Positions 11,242 to 22,914 are shown, numbered from the stretch's first letter. The stretch: DNA of 64,000 nt from Strigamia acuminata (GCA_949358305.1 OX442314.1:9603060-9667059), one strand, 5' to 3'. Program-made: numbers and translations. Notes: a model not told the origin generated them from the letters alone.

Positions 11242-12165
11242 ATGGCCACCACCATCCTCTCAAAACAAACCTCTTACAAATTCTTGGAAGAAATTCTTAA
11301 AATTACAAATCCAGAACAAAGACACAAGGAATCATCTAAACTCGAATTCCTCACAGCAATAGTAGCTAATTGGTACAACAATGTCCCATTTCAAAACATC
11401 GATCAGTTATGCCTGACCAAGCGTGAGCAACGACTTCCGACCGTTCCAGAAATCATCGACTTTCACCTGCAAGGACGAGGCGGTGTGTGCTTATACAACT
11501 CCATCTTTGTTTACTTGCTGCTCAAATCCCTCGATTTCGATGTGTACATCACCGTTGGCACAGTATTTCACCAGGATGATCACGCATTTTGTATCGCCAA
11601 CAACGTCCAAGAAAATGGCGATTCGTATTTGATCGAAGTTGGATCCGGGTGGCCATGTTTTGATCCGATCCCACTGCACCGTCTGACGGCGGATCTGGCA
11701 ACCGCACAAGTGTACCAGAATTCGCTCGTTGTTTTCACTTACGTCAAAGATGGCGGCTTGGTTGTCAGATATCACCGAAAAGATTTCGGGGAGAATAACG
11801 GTCAGATTCCAGTGGATGGTTGGTGGAAGATCAGCTGGACCAATCTGCGACCGGTCGAAATGGAATATTTGTATTCGAGGGAGGCGAGCATATGGAAGAC
11901 TTGTGTGGATGTGACGTGTGACCGTTTGACACGATATTCCATCATAGTTCTGTACAGGGAGAATAAGTGCATTGCTATAAAGAATGGGGTTCTTTCGTGG
12001 GATGAAAAGGGCGAGAAGAAAACAAGAATTTTGGAGAATAAACGTGAGGTTGTGTCGAATATTAAACGACTTTGCCCAACGATCGACGAAGTATCGATAA
12101 ATGAGGCCATTGGATTTGCTGAGGAGAATTCGAGAATTTATGGGAAAAAATTCGTTGGAAATTAA
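11242..12165 (+). CDS. Arylamine N-acetyltransferase-like protein 2
   Basis: An intact 307-aa frame, close to the 280-300 aa usual for NATs. The N-terminal helical domain is followed by GRGGVC with the acyl-accepting Cys83, a DDHAFC segment with His114, and SYLIEVGSGWP with Glu132 in place of the common Asp, giving a Cys-His-Glu set. The C-terminal third follows with VVRYHRKDF and WKTCVDV. The start is chosen because a splice acceptor (TTGCAG, ending 11234) sits 7 bp upstream and the same TTCCAAAATGGCC context precedes all intact copies. This implies a non-coding 5' exon and an uninterrupted coding exon, as in vertebrate NAT genes. An AATAAA signal lies at 12348-12353. Substrate unknown; the protein is presumably cytosolic, with no signal peptide. 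Confidence 0.85.
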   Translation: MATTILSKQTSYKFLEEILKITNPEQRHKESSKLEFLTAIVANWYNNVPFQNIDQLCLTKREQRLPTVPEIIDFHLQGRGGVCLYNSIFVYLLLKSLDFDVYITVGTVFHQDDHAFCIANNVQENGDSYLIEVGSGWPCFDPIPLHRLTADLATAQVYQNSLVVFTYVKDGGLVVRYHRKDFGENNGQIPVDGWWKISWTNLRPVEMEYLYSREASIWKTCVDVTCDRLTRYSIIVLYRENKCIAIKNGVLSWDEKGEKKTRILENKREVVSNIKRLCPTIDEVSINEAIGFAEENSRIYGKKFVGN

Positions 12166-12438
12166 AAGGAAGAACAATATTCGGCCCGAAATCAGAGCAC
12201 TGGAACTTCAAACACTAAGAAGTGTATTGGAAAGGGCACAAATGAACGCCATTTAAAAGATTTTATTTTTCATACCTACCAGTAGTGTAAATTTATTTTC
12301 TACAAATTTTTGTGTAAGATCCCCAAAATTGTAAATTTCAAAAGCAAAATAAAGGAGTTATTGAATATTGCAACCCCCTTTGTGACATTTGGCTCACCGT
12401 GCGTAAGAAATAAAGTTAACTGATAAAGTTTTTTATTA

Positions 12439-13740
12439 CAACCCCTGGCAGAAAGTATGCGATACTTTTTCTGCTTCAAAAAATCAGTAGAAAAAGTTCC
12501 TATAAAAAATTGGTGTTAAAGAATTAGATGGAATCAATAAAGGGCTTTAAAATAACCATATTTAATCTAACTTTTGGCTATTTACAAAAAAAAAAAAAAA
12601 TTCTGAGCTGAGAAATTCCATGTTTTCTTAACATGGGGTTGGAAAAAAGTATCAGATTGCTGCAAGCAGTGGAAATAAGTATGCGATATTTACACAAAAA
12701 AAAACAATTACAGACAATTCCATGTAGCAACAGTAATTGGGTGTGCCCAAAGTACAGTTTCAAGTACTTGGCTAAAGTTTAAAACAACTGGATCGGTAAA
12801 AAACCATCCGAGAAGTGGTCGTCCCCAGCCAAGCAGGATAAACAATTGGTGAAAATTTGCCGTAAAATGCGAAAATCCACATCTAAACAAATGAATTTAG
12901 AATGGAAAAAGAGTGGAGTTGATGTTTCTGACCGCACAGTACGGGATAGATTAAATGCTAAAGGTTTCTCATTTAACAAAGCTAAAAAAAAACCTCTGCT
13001 CACTCGAATGCAAAGCAAGAACCAATTGAAATGGGCCAAAAAACATCGAAATTGGTCAACAGATGACTGGAAAAAGGTGGTTTTCAGTGATGAATCACGG
13101 ATTTGCTTGGGAGCAGGCGATGACACAGGAAAATTTGTCTGGAGGAGAACCAGTGAAAAATTTAATCCAGACTGCTTGTTGTCAACAGTGAAATTTCCGC
13201 TAAGTTTTATGGTTTGGGGCTGTTTCTCCTCGGTAGGAGTTGGTGAATTGTGTGTTAAAAATGGCACGGTAAATGCTGAAACATACGACCACCCTGGACA
13301 CATTTCTTCTACCCACATTGATAAGAACCCCAAAATCAAAGCAAAATTTAAGGATGCAATCAAGGAAAGCTGGAGTGATATCAGTTCTGATTGTTGTGCC
13401 AAACTTGTTTCCTCAATGCCTGATCATATTAAGGCAATAATTAAAGCAAAAGGTGGAGCCACCAAGTATTAACTGTTACATTTTAGTGCATTATCGCATA
13501 CTTATTTCCACTGCTTGCAGCAATCTGATACTTTTTTCCAACCCCATGTTAAGAAAACGTGGGATTTCTCAGCTCAGAATTTTTTTTTTTTTTGTAAATA
13601 GTCAAAAGTTAGATTAAATATGGTTATTTTAAAGCCCTTTATTGATTCCATCTAATTCTTTAACACCAATTTTTTACAGGAACTTTTTCTACTGATTTTT
13701 TGAAGCAGAAAAAGTATCGCATACTTTCTGCCAGGGGTAG
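12439..13740 (+). mobile_element. Second Tc1/mariner element, internally deleted
   Basis: The 1,302-bp element is flanked by TA (12437-12438, 13741-13742) and has long inverted repeats of about 250 bp, beginning CAACCCCTGGCAGAAAG and mirrored at the right. Subterminal repeats pair ATGCGATACTTTTTCTGC-type and poly-A/T blocks. It shares its terminal motif with the Tc1 at 347-1837, but the inner sequence differs, so it is a separate subfamily. It lies between NAT-like genes 2 and 3. Confidence 0.9.
12846..13472 (+). pseudogene. Tc1-like transposase, catalytic core deleted
   Basis: A 208-aa open frame, preceded by an open helix-turn-helix segment from about 12720 in the other part of the element. 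Visible Tc1 landmarks are KWAKKHRNWS, VVFSDESRI with the first catalytic Asp, FVWRR, and FMVWGCFSSVGVGEL. After NAETY the frame jumps to a C-terminal DHPGHIS-like stretch. The stretch containing the second Asp (QDNAP-like) and the final acidic residue (SPDLNPIE-like) is missing or scrambled, so the enzyme is dead although the frame remains open. Confidence 0.75.
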
Positions 13741-13968
13741 TATATCAATAAAATGAATTTATTTATTTATAGTGTATTTTTTTAATTGGTTAGTCTATTG
13801 GGAACATCTATTTCTACCATTATGATAGCCAACAATTATCAATACCAAGAATCTACATACTGTATTTTCTCGCAGCTCTTATTCAAAATGGGCATCCTGA
13901 GCCGCGGCTCTTAATTTAGGGCGGCTCTTAATTTAGGGCGGCTCTTATTACAATTGTTTACTATATTT

Positions 13969-14195
13969 TGATTGAAATTTCAATTTGTCCATTGAAATAT
14001 CACTTTTTCCATTGAAATGTCACTTTTTTTCCATTGAAATATCACTTTTTTACATTGAAATTTCACTTTTTTCAATGAAATTTTCACTTTTTTACATTGA
14101 AATTTCACTTTTTCCATTGAAATTTCACTTTTTTCCAATAAAATTTTACTTTTTCCATTAAAATTTCACTTTTTTCCATTGAAATTTCACTTGTT
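13969..14195. repeat. 20-22-bp minisatellite upstream of NAT-like gene 3
   Basis: Tandem copies of CCATTGAAATTTCACTTTTT with variable T runs. Homologous arrays occur upstream of NAT-like genes 6 and 9. Just before it (13875-13950) are three short repeats of GGGCGGCTCTTAATTTA. Confidence 0.85.
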
Positions 14196-14582
14196 TTTTA
14201 AAAATTTTCTATCTAAATAATCAAGCAGCCAAGTCTAGACAACAAAACATGTTCTAATGCAATCTGAATACAAAATAGACAGGTCCTTCAGAGCTTACAA
14301 TTGTTATATAATCCTTATCATTAGTTTCCAAATCTACCACAAGAGTCCATTTAACTTTTTGTGTCACTACATGCAATCTATCTAAGTCAAGATAATTGAC
14401 ACCAATCTTTCCCAACCATTTGACTGCAAAAACTTAAGACAATGTAAGTATTCAACTCGCTTAAACAACTAATTGAGAATGTTTAATAGATTTAAAACTT
14501 TATAGTTAGTGACCACAGGAAGTCAAACAGACAACCACTACAGTGAGATCCAGAAAGAAAACCAATCAACAAAACATAACCT

Positions 14583-14835
14583 ACAGGTAAAAAAATCCCT
14601 TCCATATGTCCTCAAACGCTAGAGCAAGTTTGACCGCATAAGCGACCGTGCGGAACACACTTGCACCGGTCAAATTGTGCTCACTATCGGGCTCGCTGAT
14701 AAAATGTCACTTTAGCCATATTACCAAAGCTAAAAAGCTAAAAATTATGATGTAATGCAGTTTGGCTCCACCCACAATAAGAAAACTACAAATAAACAAC
14801 GTTATAATGTTATTTTGCATGATCGTATCACTTGA
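14583..14835 (-). pseudogene. Broken copy of small upstream ORF
   Basis: This is homologous to the 86-codon minus-strand frame found before NAT-like genes 6 and 9. Here a CGA codon has become TGA (14707-14709), cutting the frame after its hydrophobic part. The break argues either that the ORF is not a gene or that this copy alone is lost. Confidence 0.3.
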
Positions 14836-14947
14836 CCTCATTTTTCCAAAGATCTATTGATCTCTTTCTCTTGTGCCTCTTTCTAAACCCATAAATAATG
14901 AGATTATTTAAATATTAAAAAAAAAACTATTTTTTTTCAGTTCCAAA

Positions 14948-15859
14948 ATGGCCGCCACCATTCTTTCAAAACAAACATCTTACAAATTCCTGGAAGAAAT
15001 TCTAAAGATCACAAATGCAGAAGAAAGACACGTGGAATCATCTAAACTCGATTTCCTCACAACAATCGTCGGTAAATGGTACAACAATGTGCCCTTCCAA
15101 AACATCGATCAGTTATGTCTGACCAAGCGGGAGAAACGACTTCCGACCGTTCCAGAAATCATCGACTTTCACCTACGAGGACGAGGCGGCGTATGCCTGT
15201 ACAACGCCATCTATATGTATTACCTTCTCAAAGCCCTCGATTACGAAGTATACATTACTGTTGGCACGATAATTTCCAAAAACGACCACGCAATTTGCGT
15301 CGCAAACAACGTCCAAGAACAAGGGGATTCCTACCTAGTCGAAGTTGGATCCGGGTGGCCATGTTTTGCCCCGATTCCACTGCACCGTCTGACGGCGGAT
15401 CTGTTAACTGCCGAAGTTTACCAGGATTCTTTCTTCGTGTATGCGCTTGTAAAGGAAGGCGATTTGGTTGTCAGATATCATAGAAAAGATTACATGGAGG
15501 CTCCAAATTCCATTCGAGCAGACGGTTGGTGGAAGGTTAGCACGACCGATCTACGACCGGTCGAAATAGAGTATCTATATTCGAAGGAGGCCACAATATG
15601 GAAAACGTGTGTGGATGTACCATGCAACCGTTTGATGCGTACGTGGCTCCTTGTTCTGTACAGGGAGAATAAATGTACGGTTATCACAGGCAAGAAATTA
15701 ATGTGGGATGAAAATAAAGAGAAGCAAAGTAAACATTTGGAAGATAAACCTGGGGTTGTCGAGAACATCAAGCGACTATTTCCGATGATTGACGAAGTCT
15801 CTGTGAGTGAGGCAATTGATTTCATTGAGGAAGTCGTCAGCCTTTATGGTAAAAAGTAG
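14948..15859 (+). CDS. Arylamine N-acetyltransferase-like protein 3
   Basis: An intact 303-aa frame. Active-site residues inferred by motif are Cys83 in RGRGGVC, His114 in NDHAIC and Glu132 in YLVEVGSGWP. The start follows a splice acceptor (TTTCAG, ending 14940) by 7 bp, so the coding exon is intronless. From about position 15178 onward the gene is identical to the copy at 27475, while the 5' third differs from it (Gly instead of Asp after TTIV, Pro for Thr before EII, Arg for Gln before GRGG). It therefore marks the left edge of the 12,527-bp duplication. A 31-bp minisatellite begins about 35 bp after the stop. Confidence 0.85.
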   Translation: MAATILSKQTSYKFLEEILKITNAEERHVESSKLDFLTTIVGKWYNNVPFQNIDQLCLTKREKRLPTVPEIIDFHLRGRGGVCLYNAIYMYYLLKALDYEVYITVGTIISKNDHAICVANNVQEQGDSYLVEVGSGWPCFAPIPLHRLTADLLTAEVYQDSFFVYALVKEGDLVVRYHRKDYMEAPNSIRADGWWKVSTTDLRPVEIEYLYSKEATIWKTCVDVPCNRLMRTWLLVLYRENKCTVITGKKLMWDENKEKQSKHLEDKPGVVENIKRLFPMIDEVSVSEAIDFIEEVVSLYGKK

Positions 15860-15892
15860 TCTGAAACAAACAGGGTTGCAGCGGAGGGTATA

Positions 15893-16447
15893 TGCAGTAC
15901 ATTATAGTACACCTCTGGCTTTACGCAGTACATTACAATATACCTCCGGCTTTACGCAGTACATTACAGTATACCTCCGGCTTTATGCAGTAGATTACAG
16001 TATACCTCCGGCTTTACGCAGTACATTACAGTATACCTCCGGCTTTATGCAGTAGATTACAGTATACCTCCAGCTTTACGCAATACATTACAGTATACCT
16101 CCGGCTTTACGCAGTAGATTACAGTATACCTCCAGCTTTACGCAATACATTACAGTATACCTCCGGCTTTACGCAGTAGATTACAGTATACCTCCGGCTT
16201 TACGCAGTAGATTACAGTATACCTCCAGCTTTACGCAATACATTACAGTATACCTCCAGCTTTACGTAGTACATTACAGTATACCTCCGGCTTTTTGCAG
16301 AATATTACAGCATACCTCCGGTTTTACGCAGTACATTACAGTATACCTCCGGCTTTACGCAGTACATTACAGTATACCTTCGGCTTGACGCAGTACATTA
16401 CAGTATACCTCCGGCTTTGCGCAGTACATTACGATATACCTACAGCA
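15893..16447. repeat. 31-bp minisatellite after NAT-like gene 3
   Basis: About 18 copies of a 31-bp unit with the core GCAGTACATTACAGTATACC followed by TCCGGCTTTAC. Variants (AGATTACAG, CAATACATT) alternate in higher-order pairs. The same repeat follows the other NAT-like copies in this array. Confidence 0.9.
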
Positions 16448-17971
16448 CAAGATAGAAAATAAGCTTCAACATGGCAGTCTAGTGCCAGAAATGGTGGCCA
16501 AGCAATAATCATGAGGTGATGGCCTAGCAATAAACATGGAGGCATACAGCAACGTGTACTAGTATATCTGCTCAAAGTTAATTAGACTAATTGATAGAAA
16601 GAGTGCTCTATTGTGATCAAGTCTTTGGGAGTCTTTTTTAATGCATGAGGAAGACAGCAGTAATATTTCCACAATGACAATTAGTGGAGTCTTTGAGTGA
16701 ATACAATACCAATAACAATTGTTTACCAAACTGTATACATAAATAAATCAGTTTCAAGTTTAATCATTAAACTCAGTTTTATTTATACAGGTTTTACCAC
16801 ATAGCACTGCAATTGTGAGCAATTTTGGATTCAACTCGTTTCTCATCCTTGTGTAATTGACAACTGTTTCTACAGCAAACGCACCTTCCATTAGCATCCA
16901 ACTGGATTTCATGGCTGTCTGAGGACTGGTTATCATGGGGTGGGACGCATACTCACGTGAAATAAGACAAGGACTCCAGATTGTTTGGTTGTTGGCCTTT
17001 AATCGTTGGAGTCTCCCGTCTACCCGCGTGTTGGCAGTGCTGCAAAAGCCCGCCACACCGGCAACCGATCTGTCACACACAGGGAGGGATCCACATGAAT
17101 GACGTGGCCGGTTAAACATACTACGGTATTCTGACGTACTTATACCCATACGGAGGAGAGAAGAGTCAGCACAGGGCACGACTGCCCTTGCTGGCTTCAA
17201 GACCTCACTTCACACGTCTGTCTCGGTTGTGTGAATTTGACACCACTCAGCTCCCTCCTTCCCCGTACTGGGTCATTCCACTCCGCAAGTGCGGTGCAAC
17301 TTTGAAATCTCGCAATTCTAATAAAGCGTTTTGTCTTGAAAACTGATCGAAATTTTAACTTATCTGAAGATTTTTGGTAAAGTAACAAGTTTATTATAAC
17401 AAAGACTTAAAAAATAAGAAAACATGACCAAAAACCGGACTTCCGCACAGGCGTCGTCCGATCTCGCGCTTTAAAGCGCCTCCTTGATGTTGGCTTCTTG
17501 GCTCAACCCTGTGCACTAACGCCTGTCCCCTTGCTTCTAAAACTCGCTAGTTTGGCTAGTTTAGCTTTGAGCGCACACTAAGCAGGGGAATGGGCCTCTC
17601 TGCATTAACAAGCCCCAGTTGACTGGTCAACTGGTGTTACGGCCTATTTATTTGTACCACTACACCTGTACGATACGCCATTGCTGTTTTTCCATCGCAA
17701 ATGTACGAATCGTCGCTATACGGTCAAGTACAAGTAGAGCAAATCGGGAGTTGCTATCCAACCGGTCCTCGTTGACGGACCGCAACACACCAGTGATACG
17801 GCTTGAGTTAGGACAACGTTATCTCGTCTCAAGAGTATAGACGGATACATCATCTTAACAGCAATTAGAAAAGAAAATTTCATAAGAATTTTTTTAATTT
17901 TATTTCATTTAACATATTTCCATTGATTTTTAAAATTGTTAAAATATTTTCTTTTACTGTGCCCAGTTCGT
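16448..17971. repeat. Spacer with repeat family R and a MITE relative
   Basis: No gene is seen. Repeat family R lies at about 16915-17110 (GGACTCCAGATTGTT, GGCCTTTAATCGTTGG, CACGTGAAATAAG) and matches blocks near 21975, 29442, 34502, 42276 and, inverted, 5505. An AATAAA signal is at 17320-17325. A relative of the 4732-4945 MITE lies at about 17630-17830 (CACCAGTGATACGGCTTGAG, GGACAACGTT). Confidence 0.6.
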
Positions 17972-18217
17972 CTCAAGGTTTGGACACTTTTGGCCCTTGT
18001 TGGCAATAGCATACACCGTTGGCACATTTACCATCACTACTAGTTGAGGAACATAAATCTTGGCAAAAAGCATTGTCACTACACTTCTTAGAAGCCGTCA
18101 CTGTTAATCAGAGTAAATAATTCAATGTTCAGTAATGAATTAATTCTTTTTATGCAAAATATAACTTACTGGTAACCATGCAGTACAGAATCACAAAGAA
18201 CAAGACTAGATATTTCA
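17972..18217 (-). CDS. Scorpion K+-channel-toxin-like peptide A (two exons)
   Basis: Exon 1 is 18217-18169 (49 nt, ATG at 18217) and encodes a hydrophobic signal peptide. The intron is 18168-18100 (69 bp, phase 1, GTAAGT...ACAG). Exon 2 is 18099-17972 and ends in TGA, for 58 codons in all. The mature part has six cysteines spaced CX5CX3CX8CX4CXC, the CS-alpha/beta pattern of alpha-KTx-type scorpion peptides. A GKC motif at the fourth cysteine is where that family carries its pore-blocking lysine. The intron position at the end of the signal peptide is also typical of scorpion toxin genes. The acceptor reads TAACAG rather than TAGCAG, so splicing must use the second AG. The C-terminus is longer than in copies B and C. 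It is probably secreted. A defensin-like role is the main alternative. Confidence 0.8.
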
Positions 18218-18369
18218 TTTTTGACAGTAGAAAAAAGTTTGTTGGCAGCTTGTGGAAGATCTTGTTTGCCGGATGTGACTGCCGTAGTTGCGATGCGAAA
18301 TGTATACAGAAATGTGTAATTAATATTTAATGGCCAAGTGTGAAGTATTGAATGGAGCTTAATTAATTC

Positions 18370-19615
18370 CATTCAAATGATTTCATCAACACTATAAATT
18401 TTAATATTTTAATTAATTAAAATGAATTGATACCGGATCACCTGAATAAATAATACTCCGATAAGATTTTTCTAATAATTATTATTATAAATTAATTTAT
18501 ATATATATTTTTTAAAATATATTTTTTTTCTGTTTTTCCGCCTTTTTGGAATCCCCGGTTCCCAGTACCAAAATGGTCAGTACTCCCGGGAAATTGGTAC
18601 TCCCGGGACTAAAAAAAATCAGCGAAAGGCGACGAAAAATGGCAAAAAATGGCCATTTTCCGTCAAAAATGGCCATCTTTAGCCAATTATAGCCATTTTC
18701 CGTGAAAAATGGCCGTTTTTCGTCAAGAATGGCCGTTTTTCCTCAAAAATGGCTATTTTTAGCCAATTTTAGTCAGAAATAGCCATTTTAGGCATTTTCC
18801 GTGGCTGTTTTTTGTCAAAAATGGCCATTTTCATCATTGAAACGTAACAAAATGTAACGTTTCGATGACGAAAATGACGTTCCAGCAAGGAATTTTTGAC
18901 AGAACCGGTTTTTCTCAAATTTCCCGGTTTCCGGTACCGTGATTTCTCACCGGGTTTCCCGGTATTGAAACCCTAAGGCCTACACATTTAAATTAAATAC
19001 ATATTAATCATTAGTTGTGGGCAGTATTGTTTAATTAACGTTTCAGGTAAAGTTATTTCCGCTCTTTCTTGTGGTGTTTAGTTTTTCACGATCCGACATT
19101 TTGTTTATGGGGTGGCCCAGCGCCAATTTTCTAAATCACCGCTGACTCCCCAGCTGTTAAACAGGCCCCGGCGTCTATTAGACCCGGCGCCAATTTATGT
19201 TGTATGACTTTTTAAAATTTGGGAGGGATGTTTCAGTTTTGTTACGTAATTTCCTTGGATGGGCTTGGGAATTGCGACCATTTTACAGGGTGAAGTCTAA
19301 AAATAAAAAACATGCATTACGTAATTTATGGACTTCCCCTTAACGTATGAATTTTATGTCATAGCTTGGTAATGCTGACGCAAGGTGGCGCAGGCGTAGT
19401 GTTACATTTTAATAAATTTTCATTTCAAATCCTCCATGATCAGCCATTGGATGGTAGTGAATTAACATTTTAATATAAATCTCATTGCAACTCTGCAAAT
19501 TTATACGGAAGACGAGTAAATTACTAAATCACCGGTACTCTTTTTTGTGGCACATTTTGACTGATATATTGTACCTCACTTGTATCTCATTTCTTTTTAC
19601 TCTTTTGGAGTGCGA

Positions 19616-19647
<32 letters not shown>

Positions 19648-20163
19648 ATAGATGTTCATTTTTCACTAGCAAACCCTCGGAAACTTTTAAAATTAATTTT
19701 AATTTTTTATTTTATTTTATTTTATGTAATAAATTGCATTATTTAACAAGTAAATATAAAAAACCAAGTTTTTGAAAAAGGCTTTTATATTAGTGTTCGA
19801 ATCGCCCCAGAGTGCGCTACTACCGCAGATTGTTTCGTGATTGCTGTGATCGTGCCAAAAAACCTTCAACAAAGTACTTTTTCTAAACAATATTAAAAAA
19901 CAAAATATATGGGCAGATAGGAATTTTCATTTCAACCAGATTTAGCCTGGTTTCAGAATTTTTAGAACGTTTTTTGGTATCGAAAACATCAAAATCCGTA
20001 TCGGGCGAACATTTTGGCATCCATTAAAGGACACGGATTCCGCCAGGTGGCGCTGCGGTTTGAAAAATTACATTACAGGTCACGTTACACAAACCGGAAG
20101 TACCGGAAGTCGAACCCCACACACACACACACAAACATGCAATGCAAGTCAAGTTAAATAAAA
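18370..20163. repeat. Duplicated spacer unit with hAT-like MITE
   Basis: This spacer recurs almost unchanged 4,930 bp downstream (about 23300-25093) and, more diverged, at about 43900-45170. It holds a GC-richer MITE-like block (about 18530-18976) with many AAAATGGCCATTTT motifs. The block ends in ACCGGGTTTCCCGG and TTGAAACCCTAA, which resembles a hAT terminus. It also has a GGCGCCAATTT block (19125-19200), an (AAAT)n tract (19615-19650) and an (AC)n tract (20117-20133). No gene is seen. Confidence 0.65.
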
Positions 20164-21065
20164 GCCGTCACCATTCTTTCAAAACAAACATCTTTCAAAT
20201 TCCTGGAAGAAATTCTAAAGATCACAAATGCAGAAGAAAGACACGTGGAATCATCTAAACTCGATTTCCTCACCACAATCGTCGGTAAATGGTACAACAA
20301 TGTGCCCTTCCAATACATCGATCAGTTATGCCTGACCAAGCGGGACTTCCGACCGTTCCAGAAATCATCGACTTTCACCTGCACGGACGAGGCGGCGTAT
20401 GCCTGTACAACGCCATCTTTATGTATTACCTTCTCGAAGACTTTGATTACGAAGTGTACATTACCGTTGGCACAGTATTTTCTAAAGACGACCACGCAAT
20501 TTGCGTCGCAAACAACGTCCAACAACAAGGGGATTAATACCTAGTCGAAGTTGGATCCGGGTGGCCATGTTTCGCCCCGATTCCACTGCACCGTCTGACG
20601 GCGGATCTGTCAACTGCAGAAGTTTACCAGGAGTCTTTCTTCGTGTACGCGCTTGTAAAGGAAGGCGGTTTGGTTGTCAGATATCATAGAAAAGATTACT
20701 TGGAGTCTCCAAATGCGATTCGAGCTGACGGTTGGTGGAAGGTTAGCACGACCGATCTACGACCGGTCGAAATAGAGTATCTATATTCGAAGGAGGCCAC
20801 AATATAGAAAACGTGTGTGGATGTATCATGCAACCGTTTGATGCATATGTGGCTCCTTGTTCTGTACAGGGAGAATAAATGTGTGGTTATCATAGGCAAG
20901 AATTTAATGTGGGATGAAAATAAAGAGAAGCAAAGTAAACATTTGGAAGATAAACCTGGGGTTGTCGAGAACATCAAGCGACTATTTCCGATGATTGACG
21001 AAGTCTCTGTGAGTGAGGCAATTGATTTCGTTGAGGAAGTCGTCAGCCTTTATGGTAAAAAGTAG
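20164..21065 (+). pseudogene. NAT-like pseudogene 4
   Basis: Homology to NAT-like genes 3, 6 and 9 starts at GCCGTCACC (20164). The ATG and the 5' splice acceptor context are gone, replaced by unrelated sequence with an AC repeat. A 7-bp deletion (GAAACGA in the parents) after GACCAAGCGGGA near 20346 shifts the frame. Two nonsense changes follow: TAA at 20535-20537 (a Ser codon in intact genes) and TAG at 20805-20807 (a Trp codon). The region encoding GRGGVC is still present. It cannot make a full enzyme. Confidence 0.9.
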
Positions 21066-21114
21066 TCTGAAACAAACAGGGTTAACCTTCCACTGCAACG
21101 TTGCAGTGGAGGGT

Positions 21115-21393
21115 ATATGCAGTACATTATAGTACACCTCTGGCTTTACGCAGTACATTACAGTATACCTCTGGCTTTACGCAGTACATTACAGTATACC
21201 TCCGGCTTTACGCAGTACATTACAGTATACCTCCGGCTTTTCGCAGTACATTACAGTATACCTTCGGCTTTACGCAGGACATTACAGTATACCTCCGGCT
21301 TTACGCAGTACATTACAGTATACCTCCGGCTTTACGCAGTACATTACAGTATACCTCCGGCTTTGCGCAGTACATTACGGTATACCTTCAGCA
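21115..21393. repeat. 31-bp minisatellite after NAT pseudogene 4
   Basis: About nine copies of the GCAGTACATTACAGTATACC-type 31-bp unit. The array is shorter and more homogeneous than the one after gene 3. It is followed by the same AAGATAGAAAATAAGCTTCA flank as the other copies. Confidence 0.9.
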
Positions 21394-22914
21394 CAAGATA
21401 GAAAATAAGCTTCAACATGACAGTCTAGTGCTAGAAATGGTGGCCAAGCAATAATCATGATGGCCTAGCAATAAACATGGAGGCATACAGCAACGTATAT
21501 ATCTGCCCAAAATTAATTAGACTAATCGATAGAAAGAGTGCTCTGTTGTGACCAAGTCTTTGGGAGTCTTTTTTAATGCATGAGGAAGACAGCAGTAATA
21601 TTTCCACAATGGCAATTAGTGGAGTTTTTGAGTGAATGCAATACCAATAACAATTGTTTACCAAAATATATACATGAATAAATCAGTTTCAAGTTTAATC
21701 ATTAATCTCAGTTTCATTTATACAGGTTTCACCACATAGCACTGCAATTGTGAACAATTTTGGAATCAACTTGTTTCTCATCCTTGTGTAATTGACAACT
21801 GTTTCTACAACAAACGCATCTTCCATTAGCATCCAACTGGATTTTATGTAAATTTCCCAGTGCTTAGTGCAAATGCAAGGTTGGATTCTAAGGAAAGTCA
21901 TCCCACAGATTGCAGTTTGGAAGGCGTAAAGCCCCACACTGGCATTCAGTATAAGTGGTCATAACTCATAACCATGCTAAATGTAAAAAATGTGACGGTT
22001 ATGGTCTTATCCATGGCAGCCTGGAGACTGGTTATCTTGGAGTGGGTGTGGGACGCATACTCACGTGAAATAAGCCAAAGACTCCAGATTGTTGGGTTGT
22101 TGGCTTTCAATCGTTGTCTAGGGGTTGGAGTCTCCCGTCTATCCGCGTGTTGGCAGTGCCGCAAAAGCACGCCACACCGGCAACTGATCCGTCATACACA
22201 GGGAGGGATCCACAAGAATGTCATGGCCGGTTAAACATACTATTCTGTCATACTTCCCTGTATGGAATCGCTCATAGAAGCTGTGGTGTATCCAACATCT
22301 TACCACTGAGCATCACAGTAGTGAATAGGGAGGAGAGCAGAGTCAGCACAGGGCACGACTGCCCTTGCTGGCTTCCGGACTTCACTTCACACGTCTGTCT
22401 CGGTTGTGTGAATTTGACACCACTCAGCTCCCCCCTTCCCCGTACTGGGTCATCCCACTCTGCGAGTGCGGTAGCACCAGTTTGGGCACGGTACAGTACC
22501 GGTACTGTACCGCAGGCCTGTACCGCGGTACTTTTTTAAGGATGCAGCGGTACCGGTACCGGTACCACGGTACTTTCTGTGAAAACAGCAAGTACCGGGT
22601 ACTTGTACCGCGGTACATTTGACGCCATGCAGTAGCGGTACAAGTAGAGCAACTTGGAAGTTGCTATCCAAACGGTCCTCGTTGACGGACCGCAACACAC
22701 CAGTGATACGGCTTGAGTTAGGACAACGTTGTCTCGTCTCAAGAATATAGACGGATACATCGTCTTAACAGCAATTAGGAAAGAATATTTCATAAGAAAT
22801 TTTTAAATTTTATTTCATTTAACATATTTCCATTGATTTTTAAAATTGTTACAATTTTTTCTTTTACTGTGCCCAGTTCGTCTCCAGGTTTGGACACTTT
22901 TGGCCCTTTACCCT
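21394..22914. repeat. Spacer: repeat family R and GGTACC-rich block
   Basis: Repeat family R lies at about 21975-22235. At about 22480-22640 is a block dense in GGTACC and GTACCGCGGTAC palindromes, absent from the equivalent place near toxin-like gene A. It resembles the interior of the hAT element at 6155-7032 and is probably a hAT-derived insertion. The MITE-like CACCAGTGATACGGCTTGAG sequence follows at about 22699. No gene is seen. Confidence 0.55.

Noticed and set aside
11491-12177. 228-codon minus-strand frame opposite NAT-like gene 2
   Set aside because: Shadow of the conserved plus-strand gene. The family motifs are on the plus strand.
12779-13402. 207-codon minus-strand frame in the second Tc1
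   Set aside because: Shadow of the transposase, which carries the recognisable Tc1 motifs.
15893-16447. CRISPR-like array of 31-bp repeats
   Set aside because: There are no unique spacers; units are directly tandem. The context is eukaryotic, so it is a minisatellite.
22424-22793. Several 60-85-codon frames in the GGTACC-rich block
   Set aside because: Low-complexity Tyr/Arg-rich translations of palindromic repeats on both strands.
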